From: Planctomycetota bacterium
GTDB lineage: Bacteria > Planctomycetota > Phycisphaerae > Phycisphaerales > SM1A02
Assembly (NCBI GenBank): GCA_022564665.1
Contig: JADFKZ010000008.1
Location: 1-35,794, forward strand
Reading direction: 5' to 3'
Length of the DNA stretch: 35,794 nt
The position numbers were made by a program, and so were the translations under genes. Below the pieces are notes generated by a model, which was given only the letters and a program-made list of their open reading frames with translations, did not search any database and was not told where the DNA came from. This document shows positions 1 through 7,907 of the stretch, piece by piece. The first letter of the stretch is position 1, and the number at the start of each line of letters is the position of its first letter.

Positions 1-31
1 CCCCTGCCACCCCCACCCCCCCCCCGCCACA
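1..31. repeat. C-rich low-complexity tract
   Basis: The first 31 bases are almost pure C with a few A, G and T. The opposite strand therefore carries long G runs that could form a quadruplex. It lies downstream of the subtilase on that gene's strand. It may be natural or an assembly-edge artefact; nothing coding is visible. Confidence 0.5.
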
Positions 32-116
32 AGGGCCTCGGAGATCGACGGCGCGGATGCTACCACACCAAAAACTCAGGTGTGCCAAAAAGCAGAAGCG
101 ACCAAACGGCGAAGGG

Positions 117-137
117 CGCAAGGTACTCATCCTTGCG
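117..137 (-). terminator. Possible hairpin downstream of the subtilase
   Basis: A 7-bp perfect inverted repeat, CGCAAGG at 117-123 and CCTTGCG at 131-137 with a 7-nt loop, lies 30 nt past the subtilase stop. A second weaker pair, CACACC at 64-69 and GGTGTG at 79-84, follows. Neither has a clear U tract, so termination is only a guess from position. Confidence 0.3.
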
Positions 138-166
138 TACCCGGCAGAACTCCCTGGCCTTTTCCC

Positions 167-1726
167 TCAGCCCCAATTTGCAAGCAGGACCAGCAGATCC
201 GCGACATCAACGGTGCAGCTTGCGTTGATATCCGCGGTGCACGCCGACGGACACGGCTGCGGGCACGCTCCCCAAGCGGCCAGCAGCATAAGCAAATCGG
301 GCACGGCGACCACGCCGTCACCGTCGAGGTCGCCGAGGATCGGTACCGCCACGATCGCCGCGTGGGCGTCGAGCCACCCATACCCGGTCTCGTTGTCAAA
401 GCCGGGTGTGCCCATGTCGACCGCGGTGTCCTGGATGATCTGCTTGAGCATGTCAGGCGTCAGGTTCGGGTCTCGCGACCTGACCAGCGCGATCGTCCCG
501 GAGACATGCGGCGTGGCCATCGAGGTACCACTCAGGAACTTGTATCCGGCCGCGCCATCGAGCGACCACACATCGACACCCGGTGCCATCACGTCGAGGT
601 TCGGCCCCCTGCTGGAAGAGGACCACCGGCTGCCACTGTTGTCCATCGCACCGACGGCGATCGTCTCCGGCCAGCGTGCGGGAAAGGCAACCTGGGTCGC
701 GGCGATGTTGCCGGCGGCCGCGATCATGACCACGCCCTGCCCATGGGCGTAGCGAACGGCGTCGTGCAGCGCGGTGGTGCCTTGGAAGTACTGCAGGCTC
801 ATGTTGATCACATCAGCGCCGTTGTCGGTCGCCCATATGAGCCCTTCGGCAAGCCACGATTCCGGGTTGCCGCTGCAGTCGTTGAGCACCCGCACGGGCA
901 TGATCCGGCATGACCAGTCCACCCCGGCCACGCCGATACCGTTGCTCCCCTGTCCCGCCGCGATGCCCGCCACGTGCGTGCCATGGGAAATGCACACATC
1001 GGACGTGTCATCGTTGTCGGGAGCGGCCGCCACGTTCTTGCCGGGGATCATCCGGCCGGCGATCTCCAGATGAGCGTCCATGCCGGCATCGAGAACCGCC
1101 AGCACCAGGTTCGGATCACCGTTGATGAACTCCCATGCCGGGGTGATGTTGATGTCCGCGCCGGGCGTCCCCGGCTGGTTGCCGATCACCTGACCGGTGT
1201 TGTGCATGCCCCACAGCAGTCCGAATTGAGGGTCGTCGGGGATCATTTCCGCCACGCCGCCGAGACCGTCGAGCTCCGCCCGCTCAATCAAGGCCCCGAA
1301 GCGACCGAGCTCGGTGACCATTGCGGGGGTGTCGGAGCCCGGTGCAACATCGAGGCGCCAGTAGCGGTCGAGGCCGAGCCGGCGGGCCCGGGCGGGGTGT
1401 GCGAACCCGTTTTCAAAAAGCGGCCTGATCGCAGTCACCTGCCATTGGCCAAGGGCATCGGCCAGAGCGACCGAATTGCCAGGACGGAGACGGGCGGCTG
1501 CGCCCCTGGACCCTTTGCCCTGAAGTGTGATCCGCCGGTCGGCGAGCACCGCCGGCCCCACACCCGGCCGTGTCCGGATGATGATGTGACCCCTGGCATA
1601 TCCGGCGACACCATCGGGTGCGGCAGCGAGCACATCGCCGCCGGCGGCTGCGGGCGCGACGGGACAGGCAAGCCCGCACAGCACCGCAAGCCAGCTCCGG
1701 TAAAGAGCAGATCGGCTGGCCGGCAA
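167..1726 (-). CDS. Secreted subtilisin-like serine protease (S8) with C-terminal dockerin-like repeats
   Basis: This 519-residue peptidase S8 protein is probably exported. The catalytic triad is visible: Asp213 in VLDAGM, His248 in SHGTHVAG and Ser402 in LSGTSMATPH, with the oxyanion Asn340 in AAGN. Residues 1-28 look like a signal peptide (arginine, hydrophobic core, APAAAG). Residues 30-165 resemble a propeptide. The C-terminus (465-519) has two calcium-binding-style dockerin repeats, each DxDGDG-like followed by DLL.LL..WG, a tail typical of secreted Phycisphaerae proteins. Its role there is not established; surface attachment is inferred. The start is TTG at 1726, chosen because AAGGAG sits 8 nt upstream and the signal peptide begins there. 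The gene stands alone, diverging from metK. The substrate is unknown. Confidence 0.93.
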   Translation of the reverse strand: MPASRSALYRSWLAVLCGLACPVAPAAAGGDVLAAAPDGVAGYARGHIIIRTRPGVGPAVLADRRITLQGKGSRGAAARLRPGNSVALADALGQWQVTAIRPLFENGFAHPARARRLGLDRYWRLDVAPGSDTPAMVTELGRFGALIERAELDGLGGVAEMIPDDPQFGLLWGMHNTGQVIGNQPGTPGADINITPAWEFINGDPNLVLAVLDAGMDAHLEIAGRMIPGKNVAAAPDNDDTSDVCISHGTHVAGIAAGQGSNGIGVAGVDWSCRIMPVRVLNDCSGNPESWLAEGLIWATDNGADVINMSLQYFQGTTALHDAVRYAHGQGVVMIAAAGNIAATQVAFPARWPETIAVGAMDNSGSRWSSSSRGPNLDVMAPGVDVWSLDGAAGYKFLSGTSMATPHVSGTIALVRSRDPNLTPDMLKQIIQDTAVDMGTPGFDNETGYGWLDAHAAIVAVPILGDLDGDGVVAVPDLLMLLAAWGACPQPCPSACTADINASCTVDVADLLVLLANWG

Positions 1727-1839
1727 CTTCTCGGCTCCTTCTCCTCAAACCCGCCGAGCGCGGCTCAATGCCGCGACTCGGCGGGCGCCCGGAATCGCCC
1801 CGCCCCCACGCGCGGGCAATCGCCGGAACCCTGACCATG

Positions 1840-1900
1840 GAAGCTGTTTCAAAACCGATCCGTCGGCCCATGCCCGGATGAGGTCGTGAACCAGCTGCTT
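1840..1900 (+). repeat. 62-bp dispersed element, copy A
   Basis: The first 33 bases, starting GAAGCTGTTTCAAAACCGAT, are identical to those of a second copy at 13711-13772. The right half has diverged: it ends TGAACCAGCTGCTT where copy B has the cleaner inverted end TGAAACAGCTTCT. Copy B shows perfect 13-bp terminal inverted repeats, so this looks like a decayed small non-autonomous element or structured repeat. Confidence 0.7.
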
Positions 1901-2061
1901 GAGAATACCCCCAAAAAACACCCGAAGACCCGGCAAAACACCAGATTGTCGCAGGCTCTGACGATTGCGAAAATAGGGTGTCTTTGGACCAGCGTGCGGA
2001 ATTCCTGGGCGAGCAAAAGCGAACGACAAGCGCCGATAAGCACTGCTTGCCGAGCACGGGG

Positions 2062-2146
2062 CCGACCGCTAGAGTGCGTGTCGGGAGAGAATCCACCGTT
2101 CGTCAACGGTGGCCCAACCGGTGGCGGCGGCAGGACCTGTCGGTCG
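2062..2146 (+). promoter_or_regulatory. Candidate structured mRNA leader of metK
   Basis: A strong hairpin has an 8-bp stem (CCACCGTT at 2093-2100, AACGGTGG at 2105-2112) and a CGTC loop. It is enclosed by GGG (2083-2085) and CCC (2113-2115) with a one-sided AGAGAAT bulge. CGACCG (2063-2068) can pair with CGGTCG (2141-2146) to close a multibranch. The position before a SAM synthetase suggests a regulatory RNA. It does not match the SAM-I core, and I do not recognise any other SAM-riboswitch class in it. This is inference from folding by eye. Confidence 0.3.
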
Positions 2147-2178
2147 TTGCTCGGCAGTTGCTTATCAGGGGTTCGCTG

Positions 2179-3378
2179 ATGCTGCGTCGCTTGTTCACCT
2201 CCGAGTCGGTCTCCATCGGCCATCCGGATAAGGTTGCCGACCAGATCTCCGACGCCATCCTCGACGCCATGCTGCGTGTCGACCCGAACTCACGGGTCGC
2301 CTGCGAGACGCTGGTGACCACGGGCATGGTCGTGGTGGCGGGAGAAGTGAATTGCAAAGGATATGTGGACATCGCCCGAATCGTTCGCGAGACGGTGGTG
2401 GCGATCGGTTATGACGCCGGCGATCTGGGCTTTGACGGCCACAGCTGCTCAGTCCTGGTGTCGCTGGACCAGCAGAGCCCCGACATCGCGCGGGGAGTCA
2501 ATGCGGACAAAGCCTCGGGCAAGGACCTAGGCGCCGGTGATCAGGGGATGATGTTCGGCTTCGCCTGCCGGGAGACCCCGTCGCTCATGCCGTTGCCGAT
2601 CGATCTGGCGCACCGGCTGGCCGCCCGGCAGACCGAGGTCAGACGCAACGGGCTGATCCCGCACATTCGCCCGGACGCCAAGAGCCAGGTCACGGTGGAA
2701 TACGAGAATCAGCGGCCCGTCCGCGTGCACACCGTGGTGCTCTCCACCCAGCACGGGCCGGAATGGAACGAGCGTCAGGATCAGCTCAGAAGCGCGGTCA
2801 TTGAGCACATCGTGAACCCCGTTCTTGGGGAGTGGCTCAACGACGGCACCACCATCCACGTCAACCCCACCGGAAAGTTCGAGCTGGGGGGACCGCAGGC
2901 GGACTGCGGGCTGACGGGCCGCAAGATCATCGTGGACACCTATGGCGGCCGCGGCCGTCATGGGGGCGGGTCTTTTTCCGGAAAGGACCCCACGAAGGTG
3001 GACCGCTCCGGAGCGTACATGGCGCGCTACATCGCCAAGAACCTCGTGGCCGCGGATCTCGCCGACGTCTGTGAGGTGCAGTTGAGCTACGCCATCGGGG
3101 TCGCCGTGCCGACCTCAATCCTCGTTGACTGCCAGGGAACCGCAAGGATCGACGAGCAGAAGCTTGCCGCGCTCGTCACCGAGCACTTCAACCTCACCCC
3201 CCGCGGAATCATCGACACGCTCAAGCTCCGGCAGCCGATCTACCAGGTGACCGCTTGCCACGGGCATTTCGGCAGGTCACCTGACGAAGGCGGCGAGGGA
3301 ACCTTCAGCTGGGAAAAGACCGACATGGCCGACACCCTTCGCGCCGCCGCCGGGCAGCTTCAAGGCGCGACCGCCTAA
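2179..3378 (+). CDS. metK: S-adenosylmethionine synthetase
   Basis: MetK makes S-adenosylmethionine from ATP and methionine in the cytoplasm. The 399-residue length matches the family. Signature motifs are present: [19 protein letters not shown] near the N-terminus, the ATP-binding [13 protein letters not shown] motif, and the glycine-rich [20 protein letters not shown] loop. The frame stays open upstream to 1978, but the family-typical start is ATG 2179, where AGGGG lies 7 nt upstream and the sequence [18 protein letters not shown] begins as expected. It is monocistronic: IS630 and repeats follow. Expression may be controlled by the structured leader at 2062-2146, which is inferred. Confidence 0.97.
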   Translation: MLRRLFTSESVSIGHPDKVADQISDAILDAMLRVDPNSRVACETLVTTGMVVVAGEVNCKGYVDIARIVRETVVAIGYDAGDLGFDGHSCSVLVSLDQQSPDIARGVNADKASGKDLGAGDQGMMFGFACRETPSLMPLPIDLAHRLAARQTEVRRNGLIPHIRPDAKSQVTVEYENQRPVRVHTVVLSTQHGPEWNERQDQLRSAVIEHIVNPVLGEWLNDGTTIHVNPTGKFELGGPQADCGLTGRKIIVDTYGGRGRHGGGSFSGKDPTKVDRSGAYMARYIAKNLVAADLADVCEVQLSYAIGVAVPTSILVDCQGTARIDEQKLAALVTEHFNLTPRGIIDTLKLRQPIYQVTACHGHFGRSPDEGGEGTFSWEKTDMADTLRAAAGQLQGATA

Positions 3379-3659
3379 GAAGGCGAAGATTCACCGCGGA
3401 GGGCCGCAGCGGCCCACGGAGAATAGAGCAGCGTGTAGGGTTCACAGTTCAGGAAGAGGGCTGTCGGCTATCTCTGGGTGGCTGGCTCTGAGCGAAGCGA
3501 AGGCCCGGTCTTCTGGGCTTTGTCTGACAACCCCCACCTGGCGTCGTCCCGATTCCATCGGGACGACGTCACAGCCACTCAGGAAGGTCTGCGTCCTGGC
3601 GCACAGGTTGGCGTCCTGGCTGCACACAGTTGCGGGCTTCGGCTATCGGCTGTCAGCTA
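3379..3659. repeat. Mosaic intergenic repeat region downstream of metK
   Basis: Modules occur in this order: GAAGATTCACCGCGGAGGGC just after the metK stop, a GGGTTCA/GTTCAGG stretch, GGCTGTCGGCTATC, the cloverleaf-like element (3476-3580), 20-mer-like units (CTGGCGCACAGG...TTGGCGTCCTGG), and CGGCTATCGGCTGTCAGCTA cut by IS630. The same modules occur in the same order downstream of serA (27750-28118), which argues for a composite repeat. Confidence 0.65.
3476..3580 (+). repeat. Cloverleaf-like dispersed repeat, copy 1
   Basis: The 105-bp copy is bounded by GGGTGGCTG (3476-3484) and CAGCCACTC. The ends pair with one G-U wobble. An internal perfect 12-bp hairpin, CGTCGTCCCGAT / ATCGGGACGACG with loop TCC, is the longest arm seen in any copy. 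The first internal arm (after GGGTGGCTG) is weaker than in copies 2 and 3. Related copies lie at 12100-12197 and 27860-27957. Confidence 0.75.
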
Positions 3660-3667
3660 GAGCGGTT

Positions 3668-4279
3668 TCAGTCAACATGTAGCGGATAGCCGGCGTGTCG
3701 GAAGCAATTGTTGGCGTCGGAAGGGGTCACCGCGTCCAGGACGGTTTGCATCGATCGCCAGAGTGCGTCCTGGGTGCGGCGAGCCAGTTTGCGAAGGAGC
3801 TGTTTGATCTTGCTGAAGACCTGCTCGATCGGGTTCAGATCGGGGCTGTAGGGAGGCAGGTACCGCAGTTCAGCACCGGTTGCCTGGACCAGTTTGCGGA
3901 TGCGCTGGCGCTTGTGGCTGGAGAGGTTGTCCATGACCACGATGTCGCCCGACTTCAGTTCAGGGACGAGTACGTGTTCGACGAAGGCTTCGAACACGTC
4001 GCCGTTGATGGCTCCGTCGACAACGGTTGCGCAACAGATTCCTGCGAGGCCCAACGCCGCGATCAGTGTGGTTGTCTTCCAGTGCCCGTGGGGCGTCTTG
4101 TCCACCAGGCGTTGGCCACGCGGTGCACGCCCTCGCAGCCGGGTCATGTTTGTTTTGGCCCAGGTTTCGTCGATGAAGATTAGACGAGCGGCATCGACAT
4201 CTTGTGACCATGAACGCCATTCGGCCCGTCGTTCGACAATGTCTGGACGATCCTGTTCCGCCGCGTGGATCGTTTGTTT
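3668..4279 (-). CDS. IS630-family transposase, C-terminal DDE part (orfB)
   Basis: This frame carries the RNase H-fold catalytic domain of an IS630 transposase. The DDE residues are visible: Asp in LIFIDETWAK, Asp in VVMDNLSSHK and Glu in the PYSPDLNPIEQVFSKIK block. The frame opens directly after an in-frame TAA at 4282-4280, so 4279 is the limit if it is joined to orfA by frameshift. Alone, the first ATG is 4147, which would lose the first catalytic Asp. The stop TGA lies inside the terminal inverted repeat. Joining needs a -1 shift at TTTAAAAAC (4284-4276 on the minus strand). The family protein likely reads K-K here, so a one-base loss from an A6 run is equally plausible. Confidence 0.85.
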   Translation of the reverse strand, partial: KQTIHAAEQDRPDIVERRAEWRSWSQDVDAARLIFIDETWAKTNMTRLRGRAPRGQRLVDKTPHGHWKTTTLIAALGLAGICCATVVDGAINGDVFEAFVEHVLVPELKSGDIVVMDNLSSHKRQRIRKLVQATGAELRYLPPYSPDLNPIEQVFSKIKQLLRKLARRTQDALWRSMQTVLDAVTPSDANNCFRHAGYPLHVD

Positions 4280-4602
4280 TTAAAGGACAGACCCAGCGCC
4301 TTCAAAGCTTCGCTGATCGTTGACAGGGCGCAGTCAACCTCCAGGAGCTCTCGCAGCTCCGCCAACGTCGCGTCCGGGTGCTCATGCACCAACTCGGTCA
4401 GACGTGCCCGATTGACCTTGATGACACCTGGCCCACCCATCGGCCGGTGTGTTGTCTCACCCGTCTCGCGGCGACGCTGCTTGACGCGGCGAGCCCACGA
4501 CGGGCTTACAGCAAAGATCACCGAGATCTGCTTCGTCTTCATCCCGCGGGCATAGGCCCCGAGCAGTCGGACTCTGAGGTCTTGTGAATACGGCGTTGTC
4601 AT
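4180..4602 (-). CDS. IS630-family transposase, N-terminal DNA-binding part (orfA)
   Basis: This 140-residue part holds the paired helix-turn-helix region that binds IS ends. It starts MTTPYSQDLRVRLLGAYARG and contains TKQISVIFAVSPSWARRVKQ and a second helical block. ATG 4602 is preferred over the upstream TTG/GTG options because AAGGAG lies 5 nt before it. Homologous sequence runs until about LGLSFK, then the frame departs into an unrelated tail ending at TAA 4180. The true continuation is in the -1 frame (orfB). The element may be active through frameshifting or already broken. Confidence 0.82.
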   Translation of the reverse strand: MTTPYSQDLRVRLLGAYARGMKTKQISVIFAVSPSWARRVKQRRRETGETTHRPMGGPGVIKVNRARLTELVHEHPDATLAELRELLEVDCALSTISEALKALGLSFKNKRSTRRNRIVQTLSNDGPNGVHGHKMSMPLV

Positions 4603-4711
4603 CCGTGCTCCTTTCCAGCCCATTCCTTGGGCTTGCACGAACGTACGCCACCGCGACCAAAAGCGCAACCCTAACATGCGCCGAACGCGCTATGAGATCA
4701 CTGAAACTGCT

Positions 4712-4981
4712 CTAGGCGGGCTGGGAGCGGCTCAGCAGCAGGTTGTACAACCACGCGAAGATGACACCGCCAATCAGCCCGTCGGCAAAGCCCCAGGCCA
4801 GGCCTATCACGCTGCCCAACGGCGAGATGTCGTAGCCGCGATAGACCCGGGACAACATCCCTCCATAGCCGGCGGTGTCCTGGAGACCCTCCAGAGCGAT
4901 GATCCACCAGGTCACGATGAAGAGGCCGACTCCCCACACCAGCCCGCACGTCAGACCGAACGCTTTGATGTTGAGTTTCAT
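4712..4981 (-). CDS. Small conserved membrane protein of the holin-like annotated family
   Basis: This 89-residue protein has two or three membrane segments: FGLTCGLVWGVGLFIVTWWI near the start, a middle segment around SPLGSVIGLAWGFADG, and GLIGGVIFAWLYNLLL at the end. Proteins starting MKLNIKAFGL... are widespread in planctomycetes and often carry the label bacteriophage holin, but no phage genes are near and the function is unknown. The start is ATG 4981 with GGGAG 8-9 nt upstream; an in-frame GTG sits 9 nt earlier. The stop TAG (4714-4712) is built partly from the IS630 edge, so the original C-terminus may have been longer. Confidence 0.75.
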   Translation of the reverse strand: MKLNIKAFGLTCGLVWGVGLFIVTWWIIALEGLQDTAGYGGMLSRVYRGYDISPLGSVIGLAWGFADGLIGGVIFAWLYNLLLSRSQPA

Positions 4982-5098
4982 GGCGAGCACTCCCTTTGAA
5001 GTTGAAGGCGCCGCGACCGGATAGATCCATTGTCGGCTCTCAGCCCGCTTCTGTCAGCGGCCCGCCGGCCGGCAATGTTTGCCGTCGCCGTCGGAGCC

Positions 5099-7834
5099 TC
5101 AGGCGGCGGTCTGCGGAAGGGTGCCGCCGAGCTCGACCAGGAGCTTTTCAGCCTCGTCGATCGCGGGCTGATAGGCGTACGGCGGGCCGTCGCACCAAGC
5201 TCGCTTGGCGGCGATCCGGGCCCGCTGCCGGGCGCCGTCGCCATCGCCCTGATCGGCGGCGAGACGAGCGAGAAAGTTATGGGCCTCCGCCTGCTTGAGG
5301 CGGTACTCGCACCGGTCGGCGATCGCCAGCGCCTCGCCGGCAACTCGGGCTGCATCGTCCGGGCGTCCGGAGAGGTGGTGCCATCTGGCCCAGACCAGGA
5401 GCAAATCGGGCTCAAAGCCCACAAGGTTCTGCCGACGGCACCGCGACAGCGCATCGGTCAGGTAGCGATGAGCCTCGGCGAGCCGCTTGCCCGACCCCTT
5501 GCGACCGGCCGGCACCCCGGCAATGAGCGACATCGCGAGCAGCCAGCCGGAACGCACGAAATCGCGCTCGTCGGACTCGGCGTTGCGGGCGATCTTCTCC
5601 GCTGCGGCGCGCGCCTTGCGGGCCGCGGCCAGGGCGGCGGCCGGGTCCCCCATCAGCAACTCGCGGTGGGCAAAGGACCCCAGCACCATCGGCTCGACCT
5701 CGTGCGCCTCTGTCCTCTGGACGATCTCAAACGCGACCTCGAGCTCGGACAACGCCTCTTCAAAGAGGCCCCGGCAGGCAAGCAGCAACCCGAGCCTGCT
5801 GCGGGCGACCGCTTCGGGAGGCCCGCGCTGAAGCCTCCCCTCGATTGCGACCAGGCTCCGCAGACAGCCGTCGGCGACCTGGAGCCTGCCGAGCCTGGAC
5901 TGCACGCCTGAGAGGGTGCCCAACAGGACCGCCAGGCCACCCTCGTCACCCGCGCCGCCTATGGCGGCCAGGTTCGCCTCGCACACCGCCGCCGCGCGCC
6001 GGGTCTGTCCCGAATAGCTGTACGCGGTGGCCAACGCATCCACAACCCAGGTCCGGTCCGAGGTGCCGCTGAACGCCGGCGGCTGCTCGACACCATCGGG
6101 AAAGAGGCCCGCCAGCAGCCGAGCCAGCATCTGGTACTCAGCGAACTGCTCGTGCAGCGGACGACGGAGCCGGAGGTCCATCAAGGCGCAGGCCTCATCG
6201 AACCGCCGGGCGCCGATGAGATGGTGGTACAGCTCGATCGCCGGCTGGAGCTCGTCGATACAGGTGATCTGGACGGGCGGCTCGATTTCCGCAAGCCTCT
6301 CGGCAAGCAGGTTGTGCACGCTGCGTTTGTCGCGGAGGCGGCCATAGGAATACCAGCGAACGGTCGGGTGCAGCTCGTAGAGCTCCGGCGCCGCCTCGAA
6401 CGCCAGCAGCTCCCGAGAGAGCAGCTCGTTGACGGCCTGATCAAGCCGCCGCGCCTCCTTGAAGGGCGTGATCGCCGTAAGCATGTCGGGGGTCACGGGG
6501 CGGCCGATGACAGCGATCCGGCCGAGCAGCTTCCGTTGCTTTCGACCAAGCGCTCGCCAGGCCACCGCCGGCAGGTGGAGGTGCTCCTCGCCGGTCAGCT
6601 CGCGGGGGACCGCGAATCGGCGGAGGCTCCGCAGGCGCCCCGCCTTCCGCGTCCCCCTGATCACGCCCGCGAACAGCCGAAGCGCCAGCGGGTGACCCCG
6701 GTACGTCCGGCAGATCGCTTCGATCTTGTCCGGGTTGCCCTTGACGCCCTGGTCCCCAACAAAAGCAACGGCATCTTCGGTCCCAAGCCCGCCAAGCTCC
6801 CGCAGGCAGCAGCCGGCAACAGGCCCACCGGAGACGGGATCGGTGAGGACCTTGGGCAGTAGCCGGCTGGTGAGAAGCACCCGGCTCCTGATCGGCTGAG
6901 CCACGAGCCGGCGAAGGAACTCCGCCGCCTGCGGGCTCGCGCATGCGCAGTGGGCGCCGCGCGGATCCTCTTCGTAGCGATCGCCCTGATAGGGTGCGTT
7001 GAGGTCGGCGTATGCACCGAGCTCGCGCTCGAAGGCGTCCAGAACGAGGAGGAATCGCTCCTGGCGAAGGCGATCAAGGATGCTGTTGAGCTTTTCGATC
7101 GGCGAGGACAGATACTGCTGCGGCTTGATCTCGCCGCGGCTGACATAGGTGAGCGCCTCATCGAGAAAGACGCTGAAGCTGGCGCCCAGTTGATCGAAGG
7201 ACCACCACATGACGCCGTCGGGGCAGGCTCCGGGGGCGAGGCTGCACGCGGCGACGACCTCCGGAGTATCGGGAGGGACCTGGACGAGCTCGCTGCCAAG
7301 AACATCACGGTGCAGCCACACCCATACGAGGCAAGACTTGCCCATTCCACCGCAGGCGACGATCGTCTGAACGGGCTCATCGTCGGCTGTGAACCACTCG
7401 GTGAGGGCCTTCCGCTCAGCCGCTCGCCCGGTGAGCCCGTCGCCGAGCAGACAGTTGTGAGCGAGGTATGCAGCCGGAGGCTGGGGGATCGGCGGCCGAC
7501 GGATCGGTGCCGAATGCGGCGGGCGATCGGGGTCGAGATGGCGCTCATTCGCGGCCACTTCGTCCAAGGAGGTGTCCTTCGTGCTCCGACTGCGGTTGGG
7601 TGCGTCGGGGGTGCTCGCGTTCTTTGTCGGGCGTCGAGCGATCGAGCCGGCGCCATACAGGACAAAGAGCCCGGCAAGGGCTTTCCAAGTCCAGGCGCTG
7701 ACAACCTGAACCCACCGCGGAACATGGCTGCCCAGGGCCTCGGGAAGCAAGCCCACGGCGTCGGTGGAGACCAGGGCGAACACAGCCGTCCCGGCGGCTC
7801 CGAGCAGGAGAATGAAGGTTCGGCGCACGCTCAT
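5099..7834 (-). CDS. Membrane-anchored STAND (NB-ARC/NACHT-like) ATPase with helical-repeat C-terminus
   Basis: This 911-residue protein appears to be a signal-transducing NTPase. Two hydrophobic segments (about 6-29 and 43-63) suggest membrane anchoring. A proline-rich linker follows. The ATPase core has a P-loop CGGMGKSC (161-168), Walker B FLLVLDA (261-267), an arginine-bearing LLTSR (320-324) and the NB-ARC-like GHPLAL (380-385). Residues about 410-560 look like winged-helix/spacer sequence (HPTVRWYSYGRL). From about 580 to the end are alanine/leucine-rich helical pairs typical of TPR arrays. STAND proteins switch by nucleotide exchange and oligomerise; sensing through the repeats is inferred. 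ATG 7834 is chosen because GGGGGG precedes it and the longer frame to 7945 runs into a repeat. It follows the kinase/PP2C pair on the same strand after 289 nt. Confidence 0.85.
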   Translation of the reverse strand: MSVRRTFILLLGAAGTAVFALVSTDAVGLLPEALGSHVPRWVQVVSAWTWKALAGLFVLYGAGSIARRPTKNASTPDAPNRSRSTKDTSLDEVAANERHLDPDRPPHSAPIRRPPIPQPPAAYLAHNCLLGDGLTGRAAERKALTEWFTADDEPVQTIVACGGMGKSCLVWVWLHRDVLGSELVQVPPDTPEVVAACSLAPGACPDGVMWWSFDQLGASFSVFLDEALTYVSRGEIKPQQYLSSPIEKLNSILDRLRQERFLLVLDAFERELGAYADLNAPYQGDRYEEDPRGAHCACASPQAAEFLRRLVAQPIRSRVLLTSRLLPKVLTDPVSGGPVAGCCLRELGGLGTEDAVAFVGDQGVKGNPDKIEAICRTYRGHPLALRLFAGVIRGTRKAGRLRSLRRFAVPRELTGEEHLHLPAVAWRALGRKQRKLLGRIAVIGRPVTPDMLTAITPFKEARRLDQAVNELLSRELLAFEAAPELYELHPTVRWYSYGRLRDKRSVHNLLAERLAEIEPPVQITCIDELQPAIELYHHLIGARRFDEACALMDLRLRRPLHEQFAEYQMLARLLAGLFPDGVEQPPAFSGTSDRTWVVDALATAYSYSGQTRRAAAVCEANLAAIGGAGDEGGLAVLLGTLSGVQSRLGRLQVADGCLRSLVAIEGRLQRGPPEAVARSRLGLLLACRGLFEEALSELEVAFEIVQRTEAHEVEPMVLGSFAHRELLMGDPAAALAAARKARAAAEKIARNAESDERDFVRSGWLLAMSLIAGVPAGRKGSGKRLAEAHRYLTDALSRCRRQNLVGFEPDLLLVWARWHHLSGRPDDAARVAGEALAIADRCEYRLKQAEAHNFLARLAADQGDGDGARQRARIAAKRAWCDGPPYAYQPAIDEAEKLLVELGGTLPQTAA

Positions 7835-7907
7835 CGTTCCCCCCACAAGATCGGCGGACGACGACGGGGAATGAAGAGGTCCGCGCTTGGGTAGCGGAGA
7901 TTGCGGG

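Larger units (their letters stand above)
1727..2178. other. Intergenic region with divergent promoters, repeat copy and metK leader
   Basis: This 452-nt gap lies between the divergent subtilase and metK genes. It holds one copy of a 62-bp dispersed element (about 1840-1900), an A/C-rich stretch (1900-1930) and a possible structured metK leader (2062-2146). Open frames across it are short and lack recognisable protein features. Confidence 0.6.
3660..4712 (-). mobile_element. IS630-family insertion sequence
   Basis: This 1053-bp element has terminal inverted repeats GAGCGGTTTCAGT (3660-3672) and ACTGAAACTGCTC (4700-4712), which match at 12 of 13 positions. It is flanked by TA on both sides (3658-3659 and 4713-4714), the target duplication typical of IS630/Tc1-mariner. 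It carries a DDE transposase split into two frames. The left side interrupts a CGGCTATCGGCTGTCAGCTA intergenic repeat. The right side forms part of the TAG stop codon of the small membrane protein gene. Confidence 0.9.

Noticed and set aside
2041-2178. SAM-I riboswitch upstream of metK
   Set aside because: The conserved core helices and kink-turn sequence are not visible, so only an unclassified structured leader is reported.
4712-4981. Reading the small membrane protein as a phage holin and a prophage remnant
   Set aside because: No lysin, capsid or integrase gene is near, and this family is common as single genes in planctomycete genomes; the holin label is a name only.
5030-5911. 293-codon plus-strand frame opposite the STAND gene tail
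   Set aside because: It is a codon shadow of the alanine/leucine-rich helical repeats, with no ribosome site or known motif.
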